This document shows positions 53,875-62,093 of a stretch of DNA of 64,000 nt, piece after piece; within the stretch, counting starts at the first letter, position 1, and each line of letters starts with the position of its first letter. The DNA comes from Hymenobacter glacialis (GTDB taxonomy: Bacteria; Bacteroidota; Bacteroidia; Cytophagales; Hymenobacteraceae). Below the pieces are notes generated by a model. That model did no database searches. It had not been told where the DNA came from and saw nothing but the letters and a program-made list of their open reading frames with translations. The DNA lies in the NCBI RefSeq assembly GCF_001816165.1, contig NZ_MDZC01000028.1, forward strand, positions 1 to 64,000, in the 5' to 3' direction. Position numbers and translations under genes: made by a program.

Positions 53875-56535
53875 TCAAAATACCTGATACGTCACGGCCA
53901 GGTAGTAGAGGCCGCCCACGCTGGGGCCGCCCAGGTAGGTCACGTAGTAATTGTTGAGCACGTTGCTGGCACCGAGTTTGAAGCGTAAGTCGGCCTTGGG
54001 TAGGGTGTAGCTTGCCTGGGCATCGAGGGTGTGGTAGGCGGGCACCTTGCCATTCACCAGGAAGGTTTGGGAATAGTAGCCCTGCTGCCAGCGGTAGTTC
54101 AGGCCGAAGCCGATGTGTTGGTACACATTTTCGTTGCCGGCGCTTAGGTTGTAGGCCCAGCGCGGGGTGTTAAAGCCGTCTTCGAGGCCATCGCTGCTTT
54201 CGGTTCGGGCCAGGCGGGTGTAGGTGGTGTTGGCCCCTACGAAGTAGCTGCGGGCCAATTCGTAGCGCAGGCCGACTGTGCCGCCATAGTTGTATACCTG
54301 GCTCTGGGAGTTGGTCCAGAGGCGGTAGCGGGCCTGACCGGCGCGGGCGTTGAGCGTGGTGGCTACGGTGCTGAGGTCGGCCGTGGTGATGGGCGTGCCA
54401 GCGGCCGTGACTGGCACGTAGGCTTCCACCTGGGCAATGAAGTCGCGGTAGGAATTATAGTAGAAATCCACATCGGCTACCAGCCGGCCACCGGGGCCCA
54501 GGGCCGCTTTGTAGCCCACCTCCAGCGAGCGGATGTACTCGGGCTTGATATAGGTGTAGGGGTTTTTCACCAGCCGGCTCTGATTTTGGGCAATGGCCTG
54601 CTGGCGTTTCTCGGTCGCGGTTTGTGCCGAAGTGTTAGCGTTGATGGCAGCCGTCACGGCCATGTTAAACGCGTCGATGCTGGTGCGCAGGTGGCTATTC
54701 TCAAACACGCCGTCTGACATTACCCGCAGCCCGCCGATGCGCTTCACCTGCCCGCTGTTCACGTTGGAAAAGCCTTCAAACAGGCTCGGGAAGCGGTAGC
54801 CGCTCTGGTAGCTCAGGCGGAAATTATGCTGTTGCGTGGGCGAAAAAACGGCCGTGAAGCGCGGGTTGAACTTCACGTCGAAATAGTCGTTTTTGTCCAC
54901 GCGCACAGTGGCGGTGAGGCGCAGCTTTTCAGCGAAAAACCGGCCGCCGGCCTGCAGAAAGCCGCCGGTTTTGGAGTAGGTCAGGTTGTCGGTGAGTGGG
55001 TTCTGGCCGGGCTCGGGGTTGATGAAGTAGTTGCCGTCGGGCACCACGAGGTAAGTGCGGTGGTCGGCCCCGGCCAGTAGGTCGAGGTGGGCGGGCACGC
55101 GGGTGCCTCGGCGGCGCAGGGCCTCGGCCAGGTTCACCTGGGCCTCGCCGTGGAGCAGGCTGGCCCGCACGCGCAGGGCCGCACCCACGTCCCAGTTGTT
55201 AATTCCTTGTAGCTCACTCAGGCGCTGATTGAAGGCGGCGGTGCCGGGCTGCAGGCGGCCGGCGTCGGCGGCGGTGCGGGCGGTGGCGTGGGCCTGGGCA
55301 ATGGGCTGGCCGGCGGCTACGGCGGCGTTCCAGGCCCCGGTATAGTCGGCGTTCCACCGGGCATCGGGCTTGAAGCTGCGCTCCAGGTTTTCGCCCATCG
55401 AGCGCAGGTTGTAGCTCTGGCCGGTGTTTTCGCGGGTGAAGTAGGCGCGGGCCTGCACCACGGGCGTGGTGAGGGTGAGGGCGTGCTGCTGCAGGCGGTA
55501 GTCCCGCAGTCCGAAGCGATTCGAGCGCTGGTATACGTTGTCGAAGCCGGCCACGCGGTAGGTGTAGGCCAGCTCCGTACCGAGCCCGAAGCGGTAGTGC
55601 AGGGCCCCATCGGCCCGCAGGCTGCGGATGGTGTAGTCCACCAGGTCGCGCTCCAGATAGCCGGTGCGGGCCACCACGTACTGCCGGCCGCCGAGCGTGA
55701 GCGTGCTGCGGTCCGACGACTCGTTGCCGTAGCTGTTGGTGGGGTCACGGGCCGGGTTGTCGGCCCCGAGCAGGCCGGTAGTGGCGTTGCCCTGGGCAAA
55801 GAGGTCGGTCTGGTCGTTGGCCACCCAGTCGTAGGCGCGCAGGTAGGTGCCGTTTAGCTTAAAGGCCAGCTTGTCGGCCACCAGCACTTTGGCGTAGCGC
55901 ACACTGGTTTCGGAGTAAATATTCTCGGCCGCGTCGCCCGCTCCGGACGTCTTTACATTCGAGTCGTTGAGGTGATTGACGCCCGTCTCCTGCCGTATGC
56001 TCAGCCCTGCGGAAGAGAACGGGTTCTTGGTCCGAAAATTTGCCAGTCCGTTGATGGCGTTCAGGCCGTAGAGCGCCGAGGCCGTGCCGGGCACAATCTC
56101 CACCGAGTTGATGTCCAGGTCGCTTGGCCCCAGTACGTTGCCGATGGGCGCGCCAATGTGCGGCGCCTGGTTGTCCACGCCATCCACGAGCTGGGCAAAG
56201 CGCACGTTGGTGGTGTTGGTGAAGCCCCGGGCGTTGATGACCTTAAAGGCCAGGCTGGGCGTAATCACCTGCACACCCTTGAGGTGCTCAATGGCATCAA
56301 AAAACGAGGGCGCGGGCGTAAGGCGCAGGGCCCGCGGGTTGAGCTTTTCCACCGTCACCGGCGACTGCAGCAAGCTCTCTTCGACTCGCGAGGCCGATAC
56401 CACTACTTCGGTTAAGTCCACGTTTTGGCGGGTGGTATCGGCCGGCGTGGCGGTTTGGCCTGCTGCCTGTAAAGTAGCTACCAACAAGCCGGAAAGCGCC
56501 AGCGCGCGGACCACGCGGAGTAGGGGTAGCATCAT
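53875..56535 (-). CDS. TonB-dependent receptor, candidate molybdate/oxyanion transporter
   Basis: 886 residues from ATG 56535 (MMLPLLRVVRALALSGLLVATLQAAGQT signal). A TonB-box-like LTEVVVSASR (about 41-50) leads straight into the plug (SPVTVEKLNPRALR, PSFFDAIEHLKGVQVITPSLAFKVINARGF, VDGVDNQAPHIGAP, SVEIVPGTASALYGLNAINGLANF); there is no carboxypeptidase-like domain. A 22-strand-type barrel follows and ends in LYYLAVTYQVF, with the aromatic last residue of outer membrane barrels. A one-domain ModE-like regulator lies 51 bp upstream on the same strand and a ModE-box-like palindrome covers the promoter, so molybdate or tungstate uptake is the leading guess. No SusD-type partner. Confidence 0.9.
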   Translation of the reverse strand: MMLPLLRVVRALALSGLLVATLQAAGQTATPADTTRQNVDLTEVVVSASRVEESLLQSPVTVEKLNPRALRLTPAPSFFDAIEHLKGVQVITPSLAFKVINARGFTNTTNVRFAQLVDGVDNQAPHIGAPIGNVLGPSDLDINSVEIVPGTASALYGLNAINGLANFRTKNPFSSAGLSIRQETGVNHLNDSNVKTSGAGDAAENIYSETSVRYAKVLVADKLAFKLNGTYLRAYDWVANDQTDLFAQGNATTGLLGADNPARDPTNSYGNESSDRSTLTLGGRQYVVARTGYLERDLVDYTIRSLRADGALHYRFGLGTELAYTYRVAGFDNVYQRSNRFGLRDYRLQQHALTLTTPVVQARAYFTRENTGQSYNLRSMGENLERSFKPDARWNADYTGAWNAAVAAGQPIAQAHATARTAADAGRLQPGTAAFNQRLSELQGINNWDVGAALRVRASLLHGEAQVNLAEALRRRGTRVPAHLDLLAGADHRTYLVVPDGNYFINPEPGQNPLTDNLTYSKTGGFLQAGGRFFAEKLRLTATVRVDKNDYFDVKFNPRFTAVFSPTQQHNFRLSYQSGYRFPSLFEGFSNVNSGQVKRIGGLRVMSDGVFENSHLRTSIDAFNMAVTAAINANTSAQTATEKRQQAIAQNQSRLVKNPYTYIKPEYIRSLEVGYKAALGPGGRLVADVDFYYNSYRDFIAQVEAYVPVTAAGTPITTADLSTVATTLNARAGQARYRLWTNSQSQVYNYGGTVGLRYELARSYFVGANTTYTRLARTESSDGLEDGFNTPRWAYNLSAGNENVYQHIGFGLNYRWQQGYYSQTFLVNGKVPAYHTLDAQASYTLPKADLRFKLGASNVLNNYYVTYLGGPSVGGLYYLAVTYQVF

Positions 56536-56545
56536 GAAAAGCAAC

Positions 56546-56569
56546 CGTTATATTTGCAAAGATATAACG
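56546..56569. promoter_or_regulatory. ModE-box-like inverted repeat (candidate operator)
   Basis: Half-sites CGTTATAT (56546-56553) and ATATAACG (56562-56569) are perfect complements around an 8-bp spacer. The site lies 11 bp upstream of the TonB receptor ATG and directly downstream of the ModE-like gene. E. coli ModE sites consist of very similar inverted CGTTATAT-type half-sites (from memory). Confidence 0.7.
56557..56564 (-). promoter_or_regulatory. -7 element of the TonB receptor inside the palindrome
   Basis: The minus strand reads TATCTTTG (TAnnTTTG). It lies wholly within the inverted repeat at 56546-56569, so a bound regulator would block it. Confidence 0.55.
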
Positions 56570-56586
56570 ATGCGTGCCCATGGCAC

Positions 56587-56946
56587 TTACTCCTGTAGCC
56601 TGGTTGTCTCGGCGGCCATGAATGCTTGGAAGCGCGCCTGCAAGGCCTGAAACTCCGTGATGGCTTCGTGGCCGGCTGCGGTAACCACAGCCCCGCCGCC
56701 GCGGGAGCCGCCGGTTTGGGTGGTTAGCAGGGGCGCGGCGGCTTGGGCATTCATAGAGCGCACTAGGTCCCAGGCGCGCTTGTAGGACATGCCCATGGCT
56801 TGGGCGGCCTTCGAGATGGAGCCCAGCGCGGCGATGTGCTCCAGCAGCTCCAACCGGCCGATGCCCAAAAAGCGGCCGTCCTCGGTTTCGAGCCAGAGGC
56901 GGCCGTTGAGGCGGTAGGTTTTGGTGGACAGGAGCAGCGTTTTCAT
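56587..56946 (-). CDS. ModE-like winged-helix regulator, DNA-binding domain only
   Basis: 119 residues from ATG 56946. The whole protein matches the N-terminal domain of ModE: RLELLEHIAALGSISKAAQAMGMSYKRAWDLVRSMN (LysR-like helix-turn-helix, residues about 30-68), then the wing TQTGGSRGGGAVVTAAGHEAI. In E. coli, ModE carries two molybdate-binding (TOBE/Mop) domains after this; they are absent, so the ligand, if any, must be sensed differently. It is followed on the same strand by the TonB receptor, with the palindrome between. Probable repressor of that receptor under metal sufficiency (inference). Confidence 0.88.
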   Translation of the reverse strand: MKTLLLSTKTYRLNGRLWLETEDGRFLGIGRLELLEHIAALGSISKAAQAMGMSYKRAWDLVRSMNAQAAAPLLTTQTGGSRGGGAVVTAAGHEAITEFQALQARFQAFMAAETTRLQE

Positions 56947-57177
56947 GTAGCAAAGATGAAGGAGGGCGGGCTGGAAACGCAACCTGCCGCCGCGGGCTGC
57001 GTGCGGGCGTTTGCAACTCTTGGCCGGAGCGCGCGTCAGTACCTGTTGAACAGGGGAGGGGCAGGCCTGAGTAAGCAGGCTGCCCGCCCAAAACTTATAC
57101 CACCCGCACCAGTCGCCGTTGCTATCTTTCGGTATCGGCAGCTGCCGAAACTGTGGGTACTCTTCTCATCACCGCGT

Positions 57178-59643
57178 ATGAAAAAACTAGTTCTCTCCGC
57201 CAGCTTGCTGCTAGCCACCGTAGCCGGGGCGCAAGCGCAGGATTTCCAGTACCAAACCCCGCCCAAGGCCCTGCAGGACCTGCTGCTGGCGCCGCCCACG
57301 TCGCGGGTCAGCCTGTCGTCCGACGGCCGGGTGATGGCGCTGCTGCAAGTGCAGGATTTTCCCACCATCGCCGAGCTGTCGCAGCCCGAGCTGCGTCTGG
57401 CCGGCCTGCGCGTGAACCCCCGCACCAACGGCCAGAGCCGCGTGAGCTACGCCGTGGGCATCAAGCTCAAAACCTTGCCCAACGGCGCCGAAATCGACGT
57501 GAAAGGCCTGCCGGCTCAGGCCCGCATCAGCAGCGTGAGCTGGTCGCCCGACAATAAAACCATGGCCTTCGCCCTCACCACGCCCGGCTCTGGCACCGAC
57601 GGCCGCGTGGAGCTGTGGGTGGCCGACGTGGCCGGCGCCAGCGCCCGCCGCCTGCTGTCCACACCCCTCAATGATGCCTTCGGCAACGCCTTCGATTGGG
57701 TGTCAGACAGCAAGACCATTGTGGCCTGCACCGTGCCCGCGGGCCGCGGTGCCGCGCCGGCCGCCGATGCCGTGCCCACCGGCCCGGCCGTGCAGGAAAG
57801 CGGCGGCGGTAAGAAAACTGCCGCCCCCACCTACCAGGATTTGTTGAAAAGCCCCGCCGACGAGCGGCAGTTTGACTACTTCGCCACGTCGCAGCTGGTG
57901 AAGGTGAACCTGGCCGATGGCGCCACCCAGCCGCTGGGCCAGCCCGGCATCATTCAAACTGCCTCGCCCTCGCCCGACGGCAAGTACGTACTGGTGCGTA
58001 CCCGCCACCGGCCCTATGCCTACACGCTGCCCATCAGCCGGTTCCCGCAGCGCATCGACGTGCTGGACCTGGCCAGCGGCGCCCCGGTACGCACCCTGGC
58101 CGACCTGCCCCTGGCCGATGCCGTGCCCATTGGCAACGATGCCGCCGCCACCGGCCCACGCAACCACGCCTGGCGCGCCGACGTGCCCGCCACCATCAGC
58201 TACGTGGAGGCTCAGGACGGCGGCAACCCCAAAACGAAGGCCGATATCCGTGACAAAGTCTTCACCATCGCAGCCCCCTTCACGGGTGCGCCGGAGTTGC
58301 TGGCGGCCCTGCCCATGCGCTTTGGCGGCCTGAGCTGGGGCACCGGCCAGTTGGCCCTCGTGGAAGGCTACCGTTGGGCCGACCGCCGCCAGACCACCTG
58401 GCAGCTGAACCCCAGCAAGCCCGACGCGCCGCTGAGCGTGCTCTTCGACGGCTCCTCAGAGGACAAGTACAACGACCCCGGCACGCCCTACGAGCACCGC
58501 AACGCCCAGGGCAAGTCGGTGCTGCTCACGGGCGGCGCCCTGGGCCAGACCATCTACCTGATGGGCAACGGCGCCTCGCCCGAGGGCGACCGGCCTTTTG
58601 TGGACGAAATGGACCTGATTACCAAGAAAACCGCCCGCTGGTGGCGGTCGCAGGCGCCGGTGTACGAAGTGCCGGTGGCCATCCTCGACGCCAGCGGCAA
58701 GAAGCGGCAGCTGCTCACCCGCCGCGAGTCGCTCACCCAATCGCCGAACTACTACCTGCGCGACGCCACCAAAAAGGACAAGCTCACGGCCGTGACCAAG
58801 TTTCCGAACCCGTACGCGGCCTTTGGCGGCAGCTTCCCCAAGCAGGTGCTGAAGTACAAGCGCGCCGACGGCGTGGACCTGACGGCCGACCTCTACCTGC
58901 CCCCGAACTACAAGAAGTCCGACGGCCCGCTGCCCATGCTTATGTCGGCCTACCCGCTCGAATTCAAGGATAAGAGCACGGCCGGCCAGGTCACCGGTTC
59001 GCCGTTCACCTTCACGCGCCTCAATGGCGGCTCGCCGGTGTTCTGGGTTACGCAGGGCTACGCAGTGCTGGCCAATGCCAGCGTGCCGATTGTGGGCGAA
59101 GGCAGCAAAGACCCCAATGATACCTACATCGACCAACTGGTGAGCAGCGCCAAAGCGGCCATCGACGAAGGCGCCCGACTGGGCGTGGTCGACCCCAAGC
59201 GCGTGGGCGTGATGGGCCACAGCTACGGCGCGTTTATGACGGCCAACCTGCTTACGCACTCCAACCTGTTCAAGGCCGGTATTGCCCGCAGCGGCGCCTA
59301 CAACCGCACGCTCACGCCCTACGGTTTCCAGGGCGAGGAGCGCAACTACTGGCAGGCGCAGGATGTGTACAACTCCATGTCACCGTTCAACTACGCCGAC
59401 AAAATCAAGACGCCCATCCTGCTCATTCACGGCGAAGCCGACAACAATACCGGCACTTACCCCATCCAGAGCGAGCGATACTACGCCGCACTAAAGGGCC
59501 AGGGCGCCACCGCCCGCTACGTGGTGCTGCCCGCCGAGTCGCACGGCTATGCCGCCCGCGAAAACCTGCTCCACGTACTCTGGGAAACCAACGCCTGGCT
59601 GGACAAGTACGTGAAGACCCCCGCGCCGGAGCCGGCTAACTAG
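57178..59643 (+). CDS. Exported S9D-type peptidase (glutamyl endopeptidase-like)
   Basis: 821 residues from ATG 57178 (MKKLVLSASLLLATVAGAQAQ signal). N-terminal propeller (VSWSPDNKTMAFAL, TASPSPDGKYVLVRTRHRPY) and C-terminal hydrolase with Ser in GHSYGAFM (about 682), Asp in HGEADNN (about 755) and His in AESHGYA (about 789). The RHRPYSY-like RHRPYAYTLPISRFP segment and PPLPMLMSAYPLEFKDK fit the chloroplast glutamyl endopeptidase branch, which cuts after Glu. Triad complete. Divergent from the ModE-like gene; a near-consensus TATCTTTC lies 55 bp upstream. Terminator at 59686. Confidence 0.93.
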   Translation: MKKLVLSASLLLATVAGAQAQDFQYQTPPKALQDLLLAPPTSRVSLSSDGRVMALLQVQDFPTIAELSQPELRLAGLRVNPRTNGQSRVSYAVGIKLKTLPNGAEIDVKGLPAQARISSVSWSPDNKTMAFALTTPGSGTDGRVELWVADVAGASARRLLSTPLNDAFGNAFDWVSDSKTIVACTVPAGRGAAPAADAVPTGPAVQESGGGKKTAAPTYQDLLKSPADERQFDYFATSQLVKVNLADGATQPLGQPGIIQTASPSPDGKYVLVRTRHRPYAYTLPISRFPQRIDVLDLASGAPVRTLADLPLADAVPIGNDAAATGPRNHAWRADVPATISYVEAQDGGNPKTKADIRDKVFTIAAPFTGAPELLAALPMRFGGLSWGTGQLALVEGYRWADRRQTTWQLNPSKPDAPLSVLFDGSSEDKYNDPGTPYEHRNAQGKSVLLTGGALGQTIYLMGNGASPEGDRPFVDEMDLITKKTARWWRSQAPVYEVPVAILDASGKKRQLLTRRESLTQSPNYYLRDATKKDKLTAVTKFPNPYAAFGGSFPKQVLKYKRADGVDLTADLYLPPNYKKSDGPLPMLMSAYPLEFKDKSTAGQVTGSPFTFTRLNGGSPVFWVTQGYAVLANASVPIVGEGSKDPNDTYIDQLVSSAKAAIDEGARLGVVDPKRVGVMGHSYGAFMTANLLTHSNLFKAGIARSGAYNRTLTPYGFQGEERNYWQAQDVYNSMSPFNYADKIKTPILLIHGEADNNTGTYPIQSERYYAALKGQGATARYVVLPAESHGYAARENLLHVLWETNAWLDKYVKTPAPEPAN

Positions 59644-59685
59644 GCCAAGCTTGAGATTGATTCTGAAGCTGCTTGAAATTGCAAG

Positions 59686-59716
59686 AAGCCCGACCTATTT
59701 GAATTAGGTCGGGCTT
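59686..59716 (+). terminator. Rho-independent terminator after the S9D peptidase
   Basis: A perfect 12-bp stem AAGCCCGACCTA, 7-nt loop, followed by T residues, 42 bp after the stop. Confidence 0.88.
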
Positions 59717-59756
59717 TTTCATTAAGTAGTCGGCTATAAGTAAACGCGTAAAAGGC

Positions 59757-59844
59757 GGTCGTGCAGAGCGCAGCATCTTGCTTGCAGCCGTAAATCAGTC
59801 GTTGAACGCTGTGAGAAAGATACTTCGCTGCGCTCTGCATGACG
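59757..59844. repeat. Degenerate dispersed repeat
   Basis: Left arm GTCGTGCAGAGCGCAGCATC, right arm GATACTTCGCTGCGCTCTGC, ATGAC. The CTGAGC core is changed to CAGAGC on both arms, so the pair stays complementary. Confidence 0.7.
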
Positions 59845-60009
59845 GGTACTTTTGGCTCACTATTAAGGTTGATATTTGAAGATGCTGTTTAAATATCTCA
59901 CCGTTTTCCTAAACGGGCCGAAGGTTCAAGTCGCTTACTTCCGGCAGAAATGTTAGCAGGGGATGATGTGCGCTGTTGGCAAAGCAAAATCGCAAGCGTT
60001 TGGTAAAAG

Positions 60010-60351
60010 CTACTCGCTACGATAGACAGCGGTAACCACATTATCTGGTCCCAATACAACCGCAATCTCATGGGAAGAAAGAGAAGAAGCAGCGTACACG
60101 TAGGTTAGGCCCGTCCGTTGCAATGGGGCTTCTATTCGTTGCGGGTTGCCCATGATGCGCAAAACCTGTCGCCGGTCCATCCCAATGGCCACCCGGCGCA
60201 CGTTAAGCGCATTCTGCTGGGCTTGCCGAACCTCGGGACCGGTAGAAAAAATCCAGTAAACTGACAGGAATCCTAGCAGCATGAATCCGGAAACGGTTGT
60301 CAGAACATAGGGAATCCAGCGATGAAAAGTGCCTGATGATGAAGTGCCCAT
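60010..60351 (-). CDS. Small membrane-anchored protein with SmpA/BamE-like segment
   Basis: 113 residues from ATG 60351. One N-terminal membrane helix (WIPYVLTTVSGFMLLGFLSVYWIF). The rest, ALNVRRVAIGMDRRQVLRIMGNPQRIEAPLQRTGLTYVY, has the G-M-x-x-x-x-V-x-x-x-x-G-x-P layout of SmpA/OmlA (BamE)-like domains, followed by two short strands (IAVVLGPDNVVTAVY). Without a lipobox it is not BamE itself. Probably an inner-membrane-anchored periplasmic protein of unknown role. It stands alone in an accessory-looking region. Confidence 0.6.
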   Translation of the reverse strand: MGTSSSGTFHRWIPYVLTTVSGFMLLGFLSVYWIFSTGPEVRQAQQNALNVRRVAIGMDRRQVLRIMGNPQRIEAPLQRTGLTYVYAASSLSSHEIAVVLGPDNVVTAVYRSE

Positions 60352-60470
60352 GAATCACAAGGTAAGTGCTCGAAATATTGCAGCAGAGCTTCTTTCAATC
60401 ACTAGAACGGTTAACATATAGAGCAAATCACCGTTTTCGCAAACTACTAAAGACGCAATCCGGCCGCTGC

Positions 60471-61010
60471 TTAGAGCTTCTTGTCGAAACGCCCGTTGGT
60501 GACGCGCACTGTGTCGCAGCCGGGCTGGTAAAGCGTGAAGGAAAAGGTGCCCGAAACGACGCCTTGTGTCAGGTCTAGCCGCGTAATCGTGAGGGTACCT
60601 TTTTGGTAGGTAACACGGGGAGGGTCCCCGATGTAGTCACAGGGTGAGGGCTGGCTCAAGTCCGTGTAAAACGCGGAGTTGCTGTTAGGCAAATCAAAGC
60701 TATAAAACCCTGCCTGTGTCACGTTCGCTGCCCCAAATGTGATGCCTTGTCGCACCTGATTGGGTTCAACATAGCGGTACGTCTTAACCTGCAAGGCCCC
60801 CCCCGCATAACCGGGGTCATAACTAACAGTGAAGTTGGGCTTACCGTTATTTCCCTGGGGAGTCCAGGGTTGGCCGTTGAGCAGGCAGCCAAAGGTGTTG
60901 GCCCCGGTCTGGGTAGCCGGGGGCAACTGGTCCACCGGGGCGGGGTCGTTTTTCTGGCACTGGCTCAGACCCAGCAGGGCACCCAGCATCAGGAGTGGGT
61001 AGATTTTCAT
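60471..61010 (-). CDS. DUF6252-like small lipoprotein
   Basis: 179 residues from ATG 61010; signal with lipobox LSQC (Cys 18: MKIYPLLMLGALLGLSQCQKN). Core motifs: TGANTFGCLLNGQPWTPQGN, SFDLPNS, VVSGTFSFTL and VRVTNGRFDKKL. Secreted and lipid-anchored. The same layout is seen in the next gene upstream (61313-61850) and in the gene at 21569-22132. A TACATTTG promoter element lies about 41 bp upstream. Function unknown. Confidence 0.82.
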   Translation of the reverse strand: MKIYPLLMLGALLGLSQCQKNDPAPVDQLPPATQTGANTFGCLLNGQPWTPQGNNGKPNFTVSYDPGYAGGALQVKTYRYVEPNQVRQGITFGAANVTQAGFYSFDLPNSNSAFYTDLSQPSPCDYIGDPPRVTYQKGTLTITRLDLTQGVVSGTFSFTLYQPGCDTVRVTNGRFDKKL

Positions 61011-61050
61011 GAAAGGGAGCGGCAAAGCAGAACTAGATTATTGCGATGCT

Positions 61051-61058
61051 CAAATGTA
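61051..61058 (-). promoter_or_regulatory. -7 element for the DUF6252-like lipoprotein
   Basis: The minus strand reads TACATTTG (TAnnTTTG), 41 bp upstream of ATG 61010. Confidence 0.45.
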
Positions 61059-61312
61059 CAGGCTCGGTAGGTGCACATACCAAGCAATCTTCCGCCTCTT
61101 TCGACTTCACGAACGGCCCCTATCACTGAATAAACAACTTGCAGTTAAGTACATAGAACGCGATACAGGGGTGTTGTCAAGGCGACGCCCAGAGAAATTA
61201 ATTGAACCCTCGTAATGCTGAACGAGGCGCGTTTACCTTCGGACCCTTTTGCTAAACTTAAGCAGTCTTGCTATTTTGCCTCAGGCAGGAAACCGCTAGG
61301 GCGACAAAGGCC
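61059..61312. other. Intergenic region
   Basis: Gap between the tandem lipoprotein genes. Only the third CCGTTTTC-like motif (61244-61257) is recognisable. Confidence 0.45.
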
Positions 61313-61850
61313 TTAAAAATGCGTGTCAAACCGGCCCTCACTAACCGTTACTCGTCCGCAACCGGGGGTTTCCAAGGTGAAAGTGAATCGGCCCGATACG
61401 ATGCGGGCGACCGGGTCCCAACGGGTGATTTGGACTGCAGCTGACTGACCGCTGCCCGTGAGGTATTGGCAATTCGTGAGGAAGTTCGAAAACACTAAAA
61501 GATTTTGCTTTGAATCATTAAGCTGGTAATTACCAGGCCCAGCGACCGGGTCAATCGCAAATTCTATCGATTGATTGGTGTTTGAGCTGCCGTTCGCGTT
61601 ATTAAATGTCCGGCGACAACTGATACTAAGTCGGCTTTGATTCCATTCGGCGGCCAGTATCGGCCCATTAAAAGGACTGCCCGCCTGGGTCCAAAGCTGG
61701 CCGTTAAGCAGGCAGCCAAAGGTGTTGGCGCCGGTTTGCGTGGCGGGGGGGTAACTGGTCGGCAGGCGTGACCGGGGCGGGGTCGTTCTTGCACTTGCTG
61801 CACTGGGTGAGCAACACCAGGCAGAGGTAGAGGGGCAAGCGGCGGAGCAT
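61313..61850 (-). pseudogene. DUF6252-like lipoprotein gene with a frameshift
   Basis: Starts at ATG 61850: MLRRLPLYLCLVLLTQCSKC has a lipobox LTQC. The frame reaches DQLPP and then shifts at a run of seven G (plus strand 61745-61751); removing one restores ATQTGANTFGCLLNGQLWTQ, FNNANGS, GPGNYQLNDS, FTLETPGCGRVTVSEGRFDTHF to the stop at 61313. The restored protein would be about 178 residues, close to its neighbour at 60471-61010 (179), and is clearly its tandem duplicate. Sequencing error at the homopolymer is a real alternative to true loss, and phase variation is another. Confidence 0.75.
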
Positions 61851-62093
61851 GGCCGGAAGGTAACTCGGGCTTGTCATCGTTTGGCGTTTATTCGCTCCTT
61901 ACTTTGAACTCGACGAAGCCGAAGTAGCTGTAAACATCAAAATCTATGTTGTTTTAACGTTTGGTCTGCTGGAATCGGTCCTTGATGAGGCCTAAATCAG
62001 AGCAGACATTAAATAAATGCATCCAGTGATGCCTGCATGAAAAGCCGTAGGTTTGTGCTTGTAACAGGCCACTTAACCCGTGAAACCGCGTCA

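Larger units (their letters stand above)
59644..60009. other. Intergenic region
   Basis: It holds the terminator at 59686-59716, a dispersed repeat at 59757-59844 and the first short CCGTTTTC motif at 59901-59916. No gene seen. Confidence 0.6.
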
